Under the pieces are notes generated by a model, which was not told the origin of the DNA, did no database searches, and saw only the letters and a list, made by a program, of their open reading frames with translations. The position numbers were made by a program, and so were the translations under genes. Source: CALVXC01 sp036636255 (GTDB taxonomy: Bacteria > Bacillota_I > Bacilli_A > RF39 > UBA660). Taken from it: DNA of 17,026 bases. Where the stretch lies: NCBI GenBank assembly GCA_036636255.1, contig JAVWOV010000014.1, positions 1 to 17,026 of the forward strand, in the 5' to 3' direction. This document shows positions 1 through 6,875 of the stretch, piece by piece; within the stretch, counting starts at the first letter, position 1, and every line of letters begins with the position of its first letter.

Positions 1-614
1 CCAATTAAAGACATACTAACATTAATTTTTAAAGCACTTATAATAGTTGGAAAACTACTTGGCAAAATTAATTTAGTATAAATTTGATATTTACTTGCTT
101 TAAATGATTGTAATAATTTTAATTTGTTTTGATCGGTCGTTATAAATCCTTGATAAACATTAATTATAGTTATAATCACAGATATTAATAACGCCATTAA
201 AATAATAGAACTTATACCAGCACCAGCCCAAATAATAATGATTGGCCCTAAGGCTACTTTAGGTAAACTATTTAAAATAGTTAAATACGGATCCATAACT
301 TTCGCTAAAAATTTATTCCACCATAATAAGGTAGCAATTATAATTCCTATAATGGTGCCTAATGAGAAACTAATAATTGTCTCGTATACCGTTATCCAAA
401 TATGATGATACAAATCACCATTAACGTGAAGGTTAATAAGTGTATTTAACACATCCTTAGGACTCGATGATATAAAAGTATTAATCACATTAAAATGAGC
501 CAGTAGTTGCCAAACAGCAACACAAATAACAATAATTAGTGCCTGTGTTAAGCGAATTAAAAGTTTTTTTCTTTTTTCCTTTTTTAAATATTGTTTGTGT
601 TCATTACTATACAT
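1..614 (-). CDS. ABC transporter permease, SsuC/TauC/ThiX type (3' end outside window)
   Basis: Membrane subunit of an ABC importer for a small organic nutrient. I read 204 codons from ATG at 614-612 to the left edge; the C-terminus is missing. A basic N-terminus (HKQYLKKEKRKK) precedes a first hydrophobic helix (LIIVICVAVWQLLAHF). Further helices follow, and the cytoplasmic coupling loop reads LNSLPKVALGPIIIIWAGAG, the EAA-loop form usual for nitrate/sulfonate/taurine/thiamine-precursor permeases. The start codon lies inside the end of the ATPase gene (8-nt overlap in another frame), so translation is probably coupled. It is the third gene of a minus-strand operon. The family is confident; the substrate is not determined. 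Confidence 0.9.
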   Translation of the reverse strand, partial: MYSNEHKQYLKKEKRKKLLIRLTQALIIVICVAVWQLLAHFNVINTFISSSPKDVLNTLINLHVNGDLYHHIWITVYETIISFSLGTIIGIIIATLLWWNKFLAKVMDPYLTILNSLPKVALGPIIIIWAGAGISSIILMALLISVIITIINVYQGFITTDQNKLKLLQSFKASKYQIYTKLILPSSFPTIISALKINVSMSLI

Positions 615-1353
615 GAAAATCAATATCCTTCCATATTAAATCATAGTAATAAGCAAATTCTTTAGCTTTACGATTTTCAATTGGAGTTGATCTATTAGTT
701 AGTTTAATATTATAAATATTTTTAATAGTACAAGGTCTAGCTGACAAAACAATAATCTTATCAGCCATACTTATAGCCTCAGCTAAATCATGAGTAACCA
801 TTATAGCACTCTTTTTTTCTTGTTTTATAATTTTATAAACATCATCAGAAATAGCTAATCTTGTTTGATAATCTAAAGCTGAGTATGGTTCATCAAGGAG
901 TAATATATCTGGGTTAGCAGCTAGTGTTCTTATTAAAGCAACCCTTTGACGCATACCTCCCGATAAATTATTAGGAAAACTATTAGTAAATTCCTTTAGA
1001 CCATATGTTTCTAAGAGATTTAAAACATTTTCCTTAGTTTTTTTATTTAAATTTTTATTTATTTCTAGTCCAAGTAGACAATTACTTATTATATTACGCC
1101 AATTAAATAAACAATCATATTGCAACATATATCCAATTTTAGTATTGTTTTTAAATTTAAAATATCCACTAGTTTTTTTTTCTAATCCACCGATTATTGA
1201 TAAAATTGTTGACTTTCCACAACCACTTGGTCCAACTATTGCTATAAATTCACCATTTGACATACGGAAAGAAAAATTATCAATTGCAAGAGTTTCCCCT
1301 TGCTTATTGTGATAAATTTTCTTTAACTTCTTTATTACTAATATTTCATTCAT
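607..1353 (-). CDS. ABC transporter ATP-binding protein, SsuB/TauB/ThiZ type
   Basis: Cytoplasmic ATPase (248 aa) that powers the importer encoded around it. The nucleotide-binding motifs are complete and in order: Walker A GPSGCGKST, a Q-loop in the form YMLQYDCLFNWRNI, signature LSGGMRQR, Walker B ILLLDEP with the D-loop SALD, and H-loop VTHDLAEA. The MLQ-D-LF-WR Q-loop is typical of the nitrate/sulfonate/thiamine-precursor subfamily. Its ATG overlaps the TGA of the binding-protein gene as ATGA, and no clear Shine-Dalgarno site lies ahead, so it probably depends on coupled translation. The downstream permease starts within its last codons. Nothing is missing, so it should be active. Substrate unknown. 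Confidence 0.93.
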   Translation of the reverse strand: MNEILVIKKLKKIYHNKQGETLAIDNFSFRMSNGEFIAIVGPSGCGKSTILSIIGGLEKKTSGYFKFKNNTKIGYMLQYDCLFNWRNIISNCLLGLEINKNLNKKTKENVLNLLETYGLKEFTNSFPNNLSGGMRQRVALIRTLAANPDILLLDEPYSALDYQTRLAISDDVYKIIKQEKKSAIMVTHDLAEAISMADKIIVLSARPCTIKNIYNIKLTNRSTPIENRKAKEFAYYYDLIWKDIDFHV

Positions 1354-2336
1354 TTTATTGAATAACTATTATTAACTAATTTATCATATGGTGCTGTCTT
1401 ATCTAATTCATTAGCATTTTTCATTATTGTTTGAATATGATTAAAGTCATTTTCTTTTATATATGTTGTATTATACCATGAATCAATTTTTTTATAACGA
1501 TCAATAATAGCAATTAAATCATTAGTTGAAGTATCTGGAAAGTAATCAATAATAGCATCAGCGATTGTTCGTGAATTATTTTCATGAACAAAATCTAATC
1601 CTCTTTGTGTAGCCTTAGTAAAACCCTTTAGAACATCGGGATTTTCTTTTGCATAACTTTTTTTAGTATGATAAGCAGTATATGGAACAGTACCGCCGAG
1701 TTCACCGACGGAAGCCACTACATGACCATAACCTTGTTTTTCAAGCTGTAATGCTGCCGGTTCAAATAGTGATACATAATCACCAGTTCCACCAATAAAA
1801 GCTCCAGACATAGCAGCAAAAGCTATACTAGTATCAAAAGTTACATCAGTTGTTTTAATATTATTTTGATTTAAAGCCCATTGTAATGTCATAGCAGGCA
1901 TTCCGCCTTGTCGACCAGCAATAATATATTTATCTTTTAAATCCTCAATTTTAAAGTCTTTTATTTTTTCCCTTGAAACTAAAAAACTACCATCCTTTTT
2001 AGTGAGACCAGCAAAAGTTACAAGATAATCTTTTTCTCCTTGATTATAAACATAAATAGTTACTTCACTACCAGAGAAACCAATATTAACATCACCAGAC
2101 AATACAGCAGCTGATACTTTATCAGCACCAGGGGTTAAGATTATATCAACATCTAAACCTTCATCGGTAAAATAGCCTAAAGAATGAGCTACATACTGGG
2201 GTGCATAGAAAACACTATGAGCCACTTCCGCAACAGTAACCTTTTTAAGATTATTATCTTTATTTTTAAGCAAAAAGCCTAAACTGACAAGAATAATAAT
2301 AATGATAATAAATAATCCAAAAATAATTTTTTTCAA
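1350..2336 (-). CDS. ABC transporter substrate-binding protein, NMT1/THI5-like (YtlA-like)
   Basis: Extracellular solute receptor of the importer (328 aa), first gene of the minus-strand operon. The start is TTG at 2336-2334, chosen because a very strong AGGAGGAG site (2344-2352) lies 7 nt upstream and no ATG is available there. The N-terminus (MKKIIFG, then a run of Ile/Leu to about residue 23) is one hydrophobic segment followed by KNKDNN. I see no lipobox cysteine and no clear cleavage site, so the protein is probably held by an uncleaved membrane anchor instead of a lipid. The mature part has the periplasmic-binding fold II signature of NMT1/THI5-like receptors: YAPQYVAHSLGYFTDEGLDV, then GADKVSAAVLSGDVNIGFSG. 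Thiamine-pyrimidine precursors, sulfonates or similar compounds are possible ligands; the sequence does not decide. Confidence 0.88.
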   Translation of the reverse strand: MKKIIFGLFIIIIIILVSLGFLLKNKDNNLKKVTVAEVAHSVFYAPQYVAHSLGYFTDEGLDVDIILTPGADKVSAAVLSGDVNIGFSGSEVTIYVYNQGEKDYLVTFAGLTKKDGSFLVSREKIKDFKIEDLKDKYIIAGRQGGMPAMTLQWALNQNNIKTTDVTFDTSIAFAAMSGAFIGGTGDYVSLFEPAALQLEKQGYGHVVASVGELGGTVPYTAYHTKKSYAKENPDVLKGFTKATQRGLDFVHENNSRTIADAIIDYFPDTSTNDLIAIIDRYKKIDSWYNTTYIKENDFNHIQTIMKNANELDKTAPYDKLVNNSYSIK

Positions 2337-2416
2337 AAATAAATCTCCTCCTTTTTTCTAGTTTAGTATATTCGTTTTTAAAATAGGTGTGAAAACTATC
2401 TATCATCTTTTTTTAT

Positions 2417-2447
2417 TTGTTACATATTAAGCAATATATGATATAAT
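2417..2447 (+). promoter_or_regulatory. Putative plus-strand promoter with extended -10
   Basis: TATAAT (2442-2447) is preceded by TG one base away (2439-2440), which makes an extended -10. A TTGTTA lies at 2417-2422 with a long 19-nt spacer. It points toward the HipA-like gene but lies about 310 nt upstream of its start. Further TATAAT matches at 2488, 2493 and 2640 lack good -35 partners, so the true promoter of that gene is uncertain. Confidence 0.4.
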
Positions 2448-2452
2448 AACAA
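2424..2452 (-). promoter_or_regulatory. Putative sigma-A promoter of the ABC importer operon
   Basis: On the minus strand TTGTTA (2452-2447) and TAATAT (2429-2424) are separated by 17 nt. This predicts transcription from about 2417 and a leader of roughly 80 nt. I see no riboswitch fold or terminator hairpin in that leader. The element overlaps a plus-strand extended -10 box. Confidence 0.45.
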
Positions 2453-2544
2453 TACTATTTTGAAATATTACGATTTAACAAGAGCATTATAATATAATAT
2501 GGGATAAAACATTGAAGGAAATTAATATGTAATTTTACTTTTGA

Positions 2545-2730
2545 TATATAACAAACAATCTTTTTTTAATATACCACTGTTTTTATGATAAGTTAATTGA
2601 TAAAGATTTTAGACATTTTTCTAACTTTTATTCAATTTCTATAATATATAAAAGTGATAAAAAATTTAAAAGTTTTAAAAATCATATAGTTAATGATAAT
2701 AAAAAAACAAATATTTTGCAACTAATAACA
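2545..2730 (+). pseudogene. 62-codon open remnant without a start codon
   Basis: Between the divergent promoters and the HipA-like gene, one frame stays open for 62 codons, from after TGA at 2542-2544 to TAG at 2731-2733. It has no ATG or GTG and no ribosome site. The product would be Lys/Phe/Ile/Asn-rich (for example DKLIDKDFRHFSNFYSISII). It may be the worn end of a gene that once lay upstream of the kinase, or chance in A+T-rich DNA. The rest of 2448-2759 shows no other feature I can support. Confidence 0.25.
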
Positions 2731-2759
2731 TAGATTTTAAAAAAGAAAAGAGTGAAAAA

Positions 2760-3626
2760 ATGATACGTAAAGAGGTAAGTGATTTAGCAAAAATAGGCGA
2801 AGAACCAAGAGGATTTAGCAAAAAATATTGGGTAGAAGAGGAAATTAAAAAATTATTAAAATATAACAATGATATTGATATTGATCAAGATGTTATGGAA
2901 AAACTTTCATCTGATATTTTAAAAAAGGTAGGTATTGATTGTGTAAACGTTTCCTTGGGCTATAATTCTGATATAAACACTAAATGTTGTCTTGTCGATA
3001 ATTTTCTTATAAACAAATCTGATGTTTTATACGACATTGATATACCATGGGCTACAAGAGAAATTGTTGATACGCAAAGAGATATTAAGTTTTGTTTCGG
3101 ACGAGTTTTTGGCATTTTTTATAAATTACATAAAATCGAGGAAAAAGAATTTAAAAAATTAAATAGCCAATATATTAAAATGATTTTTGGCGATTGTATT
3201 ATTGGCAACGAAGATGGTAAATTAAAAAATGTTGGTTTGATATTTAATAAAAACACACATAAATATCGTTTAGCACCTTCTTTTGATAATGCATTATCTT
3301 TTAATAATTATCGTTATATAGATAACGAACCAGTATGTTATATAGGTAATCAACAATTTTATTCCAAAGACGTTATAGATTATATTATCAAAAATCATTT
3401 TAGTGATATTAAAGATACAACAGAAAAACTTGATTTATTAGTTAAAAATGATTTGTATAATATGCTTGCTAATTATAAAGGAGAAATCGAACAACTTAAA
3501 ATTATACATATTATAAATCATATTACAGATATAAATCAACATGTTAACAAACAGAAAAAAAAGCTTTTACCAGAAACAAAAACAAAATCGAAAAAGCAAT
3601 TAGTATTAACTAAAACTAACTATTAA
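2760..3626 (+). CDS. HipA-like / phosphatidylinositol-kinase-fold protein
   Basis: A 288-aa soluble protein without membrane segments. I place it near HipA-type kinases on its central-to-C-terminal signature: GDCIIGNEDGKLKNVGLIF (residues 144-162) matches the HipA catalytic loop D-x4-N-x-D-R-H-x2-N-x-G. Asp145, Asn150, Asp152 and Asn157 are kept, but RH is replaced by Gly-Lys. Residues 170-180 (RLAPSFDNALS) match the metal-binding APxFD segment, with Asp176 as the metal ligand. The N-lobe is short and the usual HipA N-terminal subdomain is absent. The C-terminal 30 residues are Lys-rich. No HipB-like antitoxin gene lies beside it, so it is an orphan kinase-like gene and not a classical hipBA pair. 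The stop codon lies inside a 42-bp palindrome. Kinase fold moderately sure; activity and target unknown. Confidence 0.6.
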   Translation: MIRKEVSDLAKIGEEPRGFSKKYWVEEEIKKLLKYNNDIDIDQDVMEKLSSDILKKVGIDCVNVSLGYNSDINTKCCLVDNFLINKSDVLYDIDIPWATREIVDTQRDIKFCFGRVFGIFYKLHKIEEKEFKKLNSQYIKMIFGDCIIGNEDGKLKNVGLIFNKNTHKYRLAPSFDNALSFNNYRYIDNEPVCYIGNQQFYSKDVIDYIIKNHFSDIKDTTEKLDLLVKNDLYNMLANYKGEIEQLKIIHIINHITDINQHVNKQKKKLLPETKTKSKKQLVLTKTNY

Positions 3627-3654
3627 TTGATTTAAATCAATTAATAGTTAGTTT
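3613..3654 (+). terminator. Perfect 42-bp palindrome, probable terminator of the HipA-like gene
   Basis: The left half (3613-3633, beginning AAACTAAC) is the exact reverse complement of the right half (3634-3654), with no spacer. It is followed by TTTCTTTCTC on the plus strand. The TAA of the kinase gene (3624-3626) is inside the left arm. It most likely forms a long A+T-rich terminator hairpin with a few unpaired tip bases. Confidence 0.65.
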
Positions 3655-3666
3655 CTTTCTCATTTG

Positions 3667-3695
3667 TTGGTAAAGTTCATAAAAACACTTATAAT
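3667..3695 (+). promoter_or_regulatory. Putative sigma-A promoter of pcrA
   Basis: TTGGTA (3667-3672) and a perfect TATAAT (3690-3695) are separated by 17 nt, giving transcription from about 3702. A second, weaker extended -10 (TGGTATTAT, 3709-3717) lies closer to the gene. Confidence 0.5.
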
Positions 3696-3739
3696 TTAAG
3701 CTCCTTTATGGTATTATTAGAAGAGGTAGGGTGAATAAA

Positions 3740-5815
3740 ATGCTTAAAAATTTAAATGACGAACAATTATCCGCAGTAACAACTATTGACGGTTCTTTGC
3801 TTGTTCTAGCAGGAGCTGGAAGCGGTAAGACTAAAGTATTAACAACAAGAATAGCTTATTTAATCGAACAAGGAATCAATGAAAATAATATTTTAGCAAT
3901 AACTTTTACTAATAAAGCCGCTAAGGAAATGAAAAACAGGTTAACTAAATTAATTAGTCAATCAGCATATAACATGCAAATTTCAACATTTCATGCTTTT
4001 GGTTTAGTTATTATTAAAGAAAATTATGAATTAATAGGATATAAAAATAATTTCACTATTCTTGATAGTGACGATTCCTTGACTTTAATCAAAAAAATTT
4101 TAAAGGATTTAGAAATTGATCCTAAAATACATAGTCCGAAAGCGATAAAAAATGCCATCAGTGGAGCTAAAAATGAATTGATAGACTATCAACATTATGA
4201 AAAATCAGTTGAAAATGAATTTGAAGAAATTGTTTTGAAAGTATATCAAAGATATCAAAAAAGACTTAAAACTAATAATTCTTTTGATTTTGATGATTTA
4301 TTAATGATGCCTATTCAAATATTAAAAGAAAATCCTAAAGTTTTACAACAATATCAACAACAATATCGTTATATCCTAGTGGATGAATATCAAGATACAA
4401 ATGAAGCACAATACCTTTTGATAAAAATGATAAGTGCTAAATATAAAAATATCTGTGTAGTTGGTGATCCCGATCAAACTATTTTTAGCTGGCGAGGCGC
4501 TAATTATAAAAATATTTTGAATTTTGAAAATGATTATAAGAACACTAAAGTAGTTAAATTAGAAAAAAACTATCGTTCAACTATGAATATTTTAAACGCA
4601 GCTAATTGCATTATTGAACGAAATAAACAACGTAAAGAAAAAAAACTTTGGACAGATAGTGAAGAAGGGTCAAAAATAGTATGTCATCAATCAATTGACG
4701 AACGTGACGAAGCTTATTATGTTGTTAAAGAAATTAAAAGACTAATTTCTAAAGCCAATAGTTTAGATGAAATAGCAGTCTTATATCGAACAAACGCTCA
4801 GTCACGTAATGTTGAAGAAGCCTTATTAAAAGAAAATGTTAATTATAAAATAGTCGGAGGATTTTCTTTTTATAATCGAAAAGAAATAAAAGATTTAGTA
4901 GCGTATTTAAAAATCATTTATAATCAGGACGACGACTTAAATTTATTACGAGTTATTAATGTTCCTAAACGTGGAATCGGACTTAAAACTATTAGTAATT
5001 TGACATCTAAAGCTAATAGTGAAAACAAGAGTATTTATAACGCCATAGAATTTGGCAAAGAATTACATTTCAAAAAAATAATTGAACATTTAATTGCACT
5101 AAAAGATACTTGCTCATTAACCGAAATGGTGGATGCAGTTTTAGAATTTAGTGGTTTAAAAGCCGAATTAGAAAACGAAAAAACAATTGAAGCCGATGTC
5201 AGATTAGAAAATTTAGAAGAATTTAAATCAATTACTAAAACATTTGAAGAAAAAAATGGTATAATATCTTTAGAAGAATTTTTGATGGAAATCTCCCTAG
5301 TAACAGATGTTGAAGTAACAAACGACACTAATGAAAAGGTTACTTTAATGACCGTTCATAGTGCGAAAGGATTAGAATTTGATAACATTTTTATTGTAGG
5401 ATTAGAAGAAGGCATTTTTCCACATAGTAATTCTTTCGATGATGGACTACAATTAGAAGAAGAAAGACGCTTGTGCTATGTAGGAATAACAAGAGCAAGA
5501 AAAAATGTTTTTTTAGTAAATGCAAAACAAAGAACGCTATTTGGAATGACTAGTTACAATGCACCTAGTAGATTCATTAATGAAATTGATAAGCAATTTT
5601 TAAAAATGGAAACACCTAAGATTATTACCAAATTTAAAAGAGATAATCTTATTAATGATGATATAAATTACAATATAGGTGATCATATTATGCATGAAAG
5701 GTATGATGAAGGTGTTGTTGTTGGTGTTGAAAAATCAGTTTTGACAATTGCATTCACACATCCTTATGGGATTAAGCAAGTTATTAAGGGCCATAAAAGT
5801 TATAGAAAGGTGTAG
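3740..5815 (+). CDS. pcrA: ATP-dependent DNA helicase PcrA (UvrD/Rep superfamily 1)
   Basis: 3'-to-5' DNA helicase used in repair, plasmid replication and removal of obstacles to replication forks; cytoplasmic. All superfamily-1 motifs are present in order: I AGAGSGKTK, Ia ITFTNKAAKEM, II LVDEYQDTN, III GDPDQTIFSWRGA, IV LEKNYRST, V VTLMTVHSAKGLEFDNIF, VI EEERRLCYVGITRARK. A C-terminal Tudor-like segment (GDHIMHERYDEGVVVGVE) is followed by only about 30 residues, so the protein (691 aa) is slightly shorter than usual PcrA. I prefer ATG at 3740: TAGGGTGA lies 5-6 nt before it, the same site pattern as ahead of gatB. An in-frame GTG at 3731 would add three residues. A small membrane-protein gene and galU follow closely and probably share its transcript. 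Confidence 0.95.
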   Translation: MLKNLNDEQLSAVTTIDGSLLVLAGAGSGKTKVLTTRIAYLIEQGINENNILAITFTNKAAKEMKNRLTKLISQSAYNMQISTFHAFGLVIIKENYELIGYKNNFTILDSDDSLTLIKKILKDLEIDPKIHSPKAIKNAISGAKNELIDYQHYEKSVENEFEEIVLKVYQRYQKRLKTNNSFDFDDLLMMPIQILKENPKVLQQYQQQYRYILVDEYQDTNEAQYLLIKMISAKYKNICVVGDPDQTIFSWRGANYKNILNFENDYKNTKVVKLEKNYRSTMNILNAANCIIERNKQRKEKKLWTDSEEGSKIVCHQSIDERDEAYYVVKEIKRLISKANSLDEIAVLYRTNAQSRNVEEALLKENVNYKIVGGFSFYNRKEIKDLVAYLKIIYNQDDDLNLLRVINVPKRGIGLKTISNLTSKANSENKSIYNAIEFGKELHFKKIIEHLIALKDTCSLTEMVDAVLEFSGLKAELENEKTIEADVRLENLEEFKSITKTFEEKNGIISLEEFLMEISLVTDVEVTNDTNEKVTLMTVHSAKGLEFDNIFIVGLEEGIFPHSNSFDDGLQLEEERRLCYVGITRARKNVFLVNAKQRTLFGMTSYNAPSRFINEIDKQFLKMETPKIITKFKRDNLINDDINYNIGDHIMHERYDEGVVVGVEKSVLTIAFTHPYGIKQVIKGHKSYRKV

Positions 5816-5820
5816 GTACT

Positions 5821-5976
5821 ATGTTAACAATTTTAGATGAATTTAATCGAATAGGTCGCAAGGTAAGTGATTTTATTAGTAAATATTATGATAATCCCAT
5901 TTTTTGGTTAGGAACATTTCTATTTGGTTTACTTTGTTTTAAATTAGTTTGGGATGCCTTAAGTAAAGAAAAATGA
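5821..5976 (+). CDS. Small single-span membrane protein (51 aa), unknown function
   Basis: A short gene between pcrA and galU. ATG at 5821 lies 6 nt after the pcrA stop, with AAGGTG in the end of pcrA as a likely ribosome site. Its TGA overlaps the galU ATG as ATGA. The 51-residue product has an amphipathic N-terminus (MLTILDEFNRIGRKVSDFIS), a YYDNP turn, then one hydrophobic helix (IFWLGTFLFGLLCFKLVW) and a charged tail ending KEK. The exact fit between two genes and the coupled overlap argue that it is real. I do not recognise a family; a small membrane-anchored partner or regulator is possible but unsupported. Confidence 0.7.
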   Translation: MLTILDEFNRIGRKVSDFISKYYDNPIFWLGTFLFGLLCFKLVWDALSKEK

Positions 5977-6827
5977 AAAAAATTAGAAAAGCAATTATAC
6001 CGGCTGCTGGATTGGGAACAAGATTTTTACCAGCTACTAAGACAATTCCCAAGGAATTATTTCCAATTATTGAAAAACCAACATTGCAATATATTATTGA
6101 AGAATGTGTTGCCAGTGGAATTGAGGATGTTTATTTAGTTGTTAGTCCTAATAAAAAAATAATCGAAAATTATTTTTCACCCAATAAAGATTTAGAAAAA
6201 AAATATAATGAAGAACAATTAAAAATTATTATGGAAATCACCAAACTTTGTAAAATTCATTATGTTATACAAAAAGAGCAGTTAGGTAGTGGACATGCTA
6301 TTAATTTAGTTAAAGATTATATTGGTGATGAACCTTTTGCTATTTTATATGGTGATGATTTAATGATGTATGAAAAACCTGTTTTAAAACAGTTGATAGA
6401 TGTTTATGAAAAATATAATTGTAATGTTATTGGCGTTAAGACTGTTTTAGATAAGGAAGTTAATCGTTATGGAATTATTGAATATGACGATATAGCAAGT
6501 GGCAAAATAAAGTCATTAGTAGAAAAGCCTTCATTTGAAAATGCTCCTAGCAATAAAGCAGGATTAGGACGATATATTGTTAAACCAGAAATATTCAAAG
6601 AACTAGATGAAATTAATTTAGCAAGTAATAAAGAATACTTATTTACAGATGCGCTTAAAAATTTGATGCAGAAACAATCTTTTTATTCTTGTGAATTTAT
6701 AGGAAAGTATTTTGATATTGGTAATAAATTGGGCTTTATTAAAGCAAATGTAGAATTTGGTTTAAAGCGTGATGAAATAGCCTATGATTTAAAAAAATAT
6801 TTAAATGATCTAATTAAAAGCTTATAA
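5973..6827 (+). CDS. galU: UTP-glucose-1-phosphate uridylyltransferase
   Basis: Makes UDP-glucose from UTP and glucose-1-phosphate in the cytoplasm, the precursor for glycolipids, wall polymers and other sugar nucleotides. The 284-aa protein has the nucleotidyltransferase signature at its N-terminus (AAGLGTRFLPATKTIPKELF), the QKEQLGSGHAI segment, the metal-binding YGDDLM and a VEKP motif, in the order and length usual for bacterial GalU. It starts by an ATGA overlap with the small membrane-protein gene and ends in a terminator hairpin that contains its stop codon. The KTIPKELFPI stretch differs a little from the common KAMPKEMLPI but keeps the catalytic lysines. Another sugar-1-phosphate nucleotidyltransferase is unlikely. 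Confidence 0.93.
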   Translation: MKKIRKAIIPAAGLGTRFLPATKTIPKELFPIIEKPTLQYIIEECVASGIEDVYLVVSPNKKIIENYFSPNKDLEKKYNEEQLKIIMEITKLCKIHYVIQKEQLGSGHAINLVKDYIGDEPFAILYGDDLMMYEKPVLKQLIDVYEKYNCNVIGVKTVLDKEVNRYGIIEYDDIASGKIKSLVEKPSFENAPSNKAGLGRYIVKPEIFKELDEINLASNKEYLFTDALKNLMQKQSFYSCEFIGKYFDIGNKLGFIKANVEFGLKRDEIAYDLKKYLNDLIKSL

Positions 6828-6842
6828 AATTAAGCTTTTTTT
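6816..6842 (+). terminator. Rho-independent terminator after galU
   Basis: AAAAGCTTA (6816-6824), loop TAAAAT holding the galU stop codon, TAAGCTTTT (6831-6839) and three more T residues. It separates galU from the ligA promoter. Confidence 0.8.
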
Positions 6843-6851
6843 AGTACAATA

Positions 6852-6860
6852 TGATATAAT
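6852..6860 (+). promoter_or_regulatory. Extended -10 promoter of ligA
   Basis: TGATATAAT (6852-6860) is a perfect extended -10. No good -35 is visible because the terminator T-run occupies that position. The predicted transcript start (about 6867) falls inside the AAGGTGA ribosome site of ligA, so either initiation is a few bases earlier or the leader is very short. Confidence 0.45.
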
Positions 6861-6875
6861 AATGAAGGTGATAGA

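Noticed and set aside
2341..2417. TPP or other riboswitch in the leader of the ABC importer
   Set aside because: No CTGAGA/ACC-type or other conserved riboswitch core and no terminator hairpin; only a plain leader with a strong ribosome site.
5035..5328. 97-codon minus-strand frame inside pcrA
   Set aside because: Antisense to a fully supported helicase gene; low-complexity Ser/Leu composition from reading A+T-rich codons backwards and no ribosome site.
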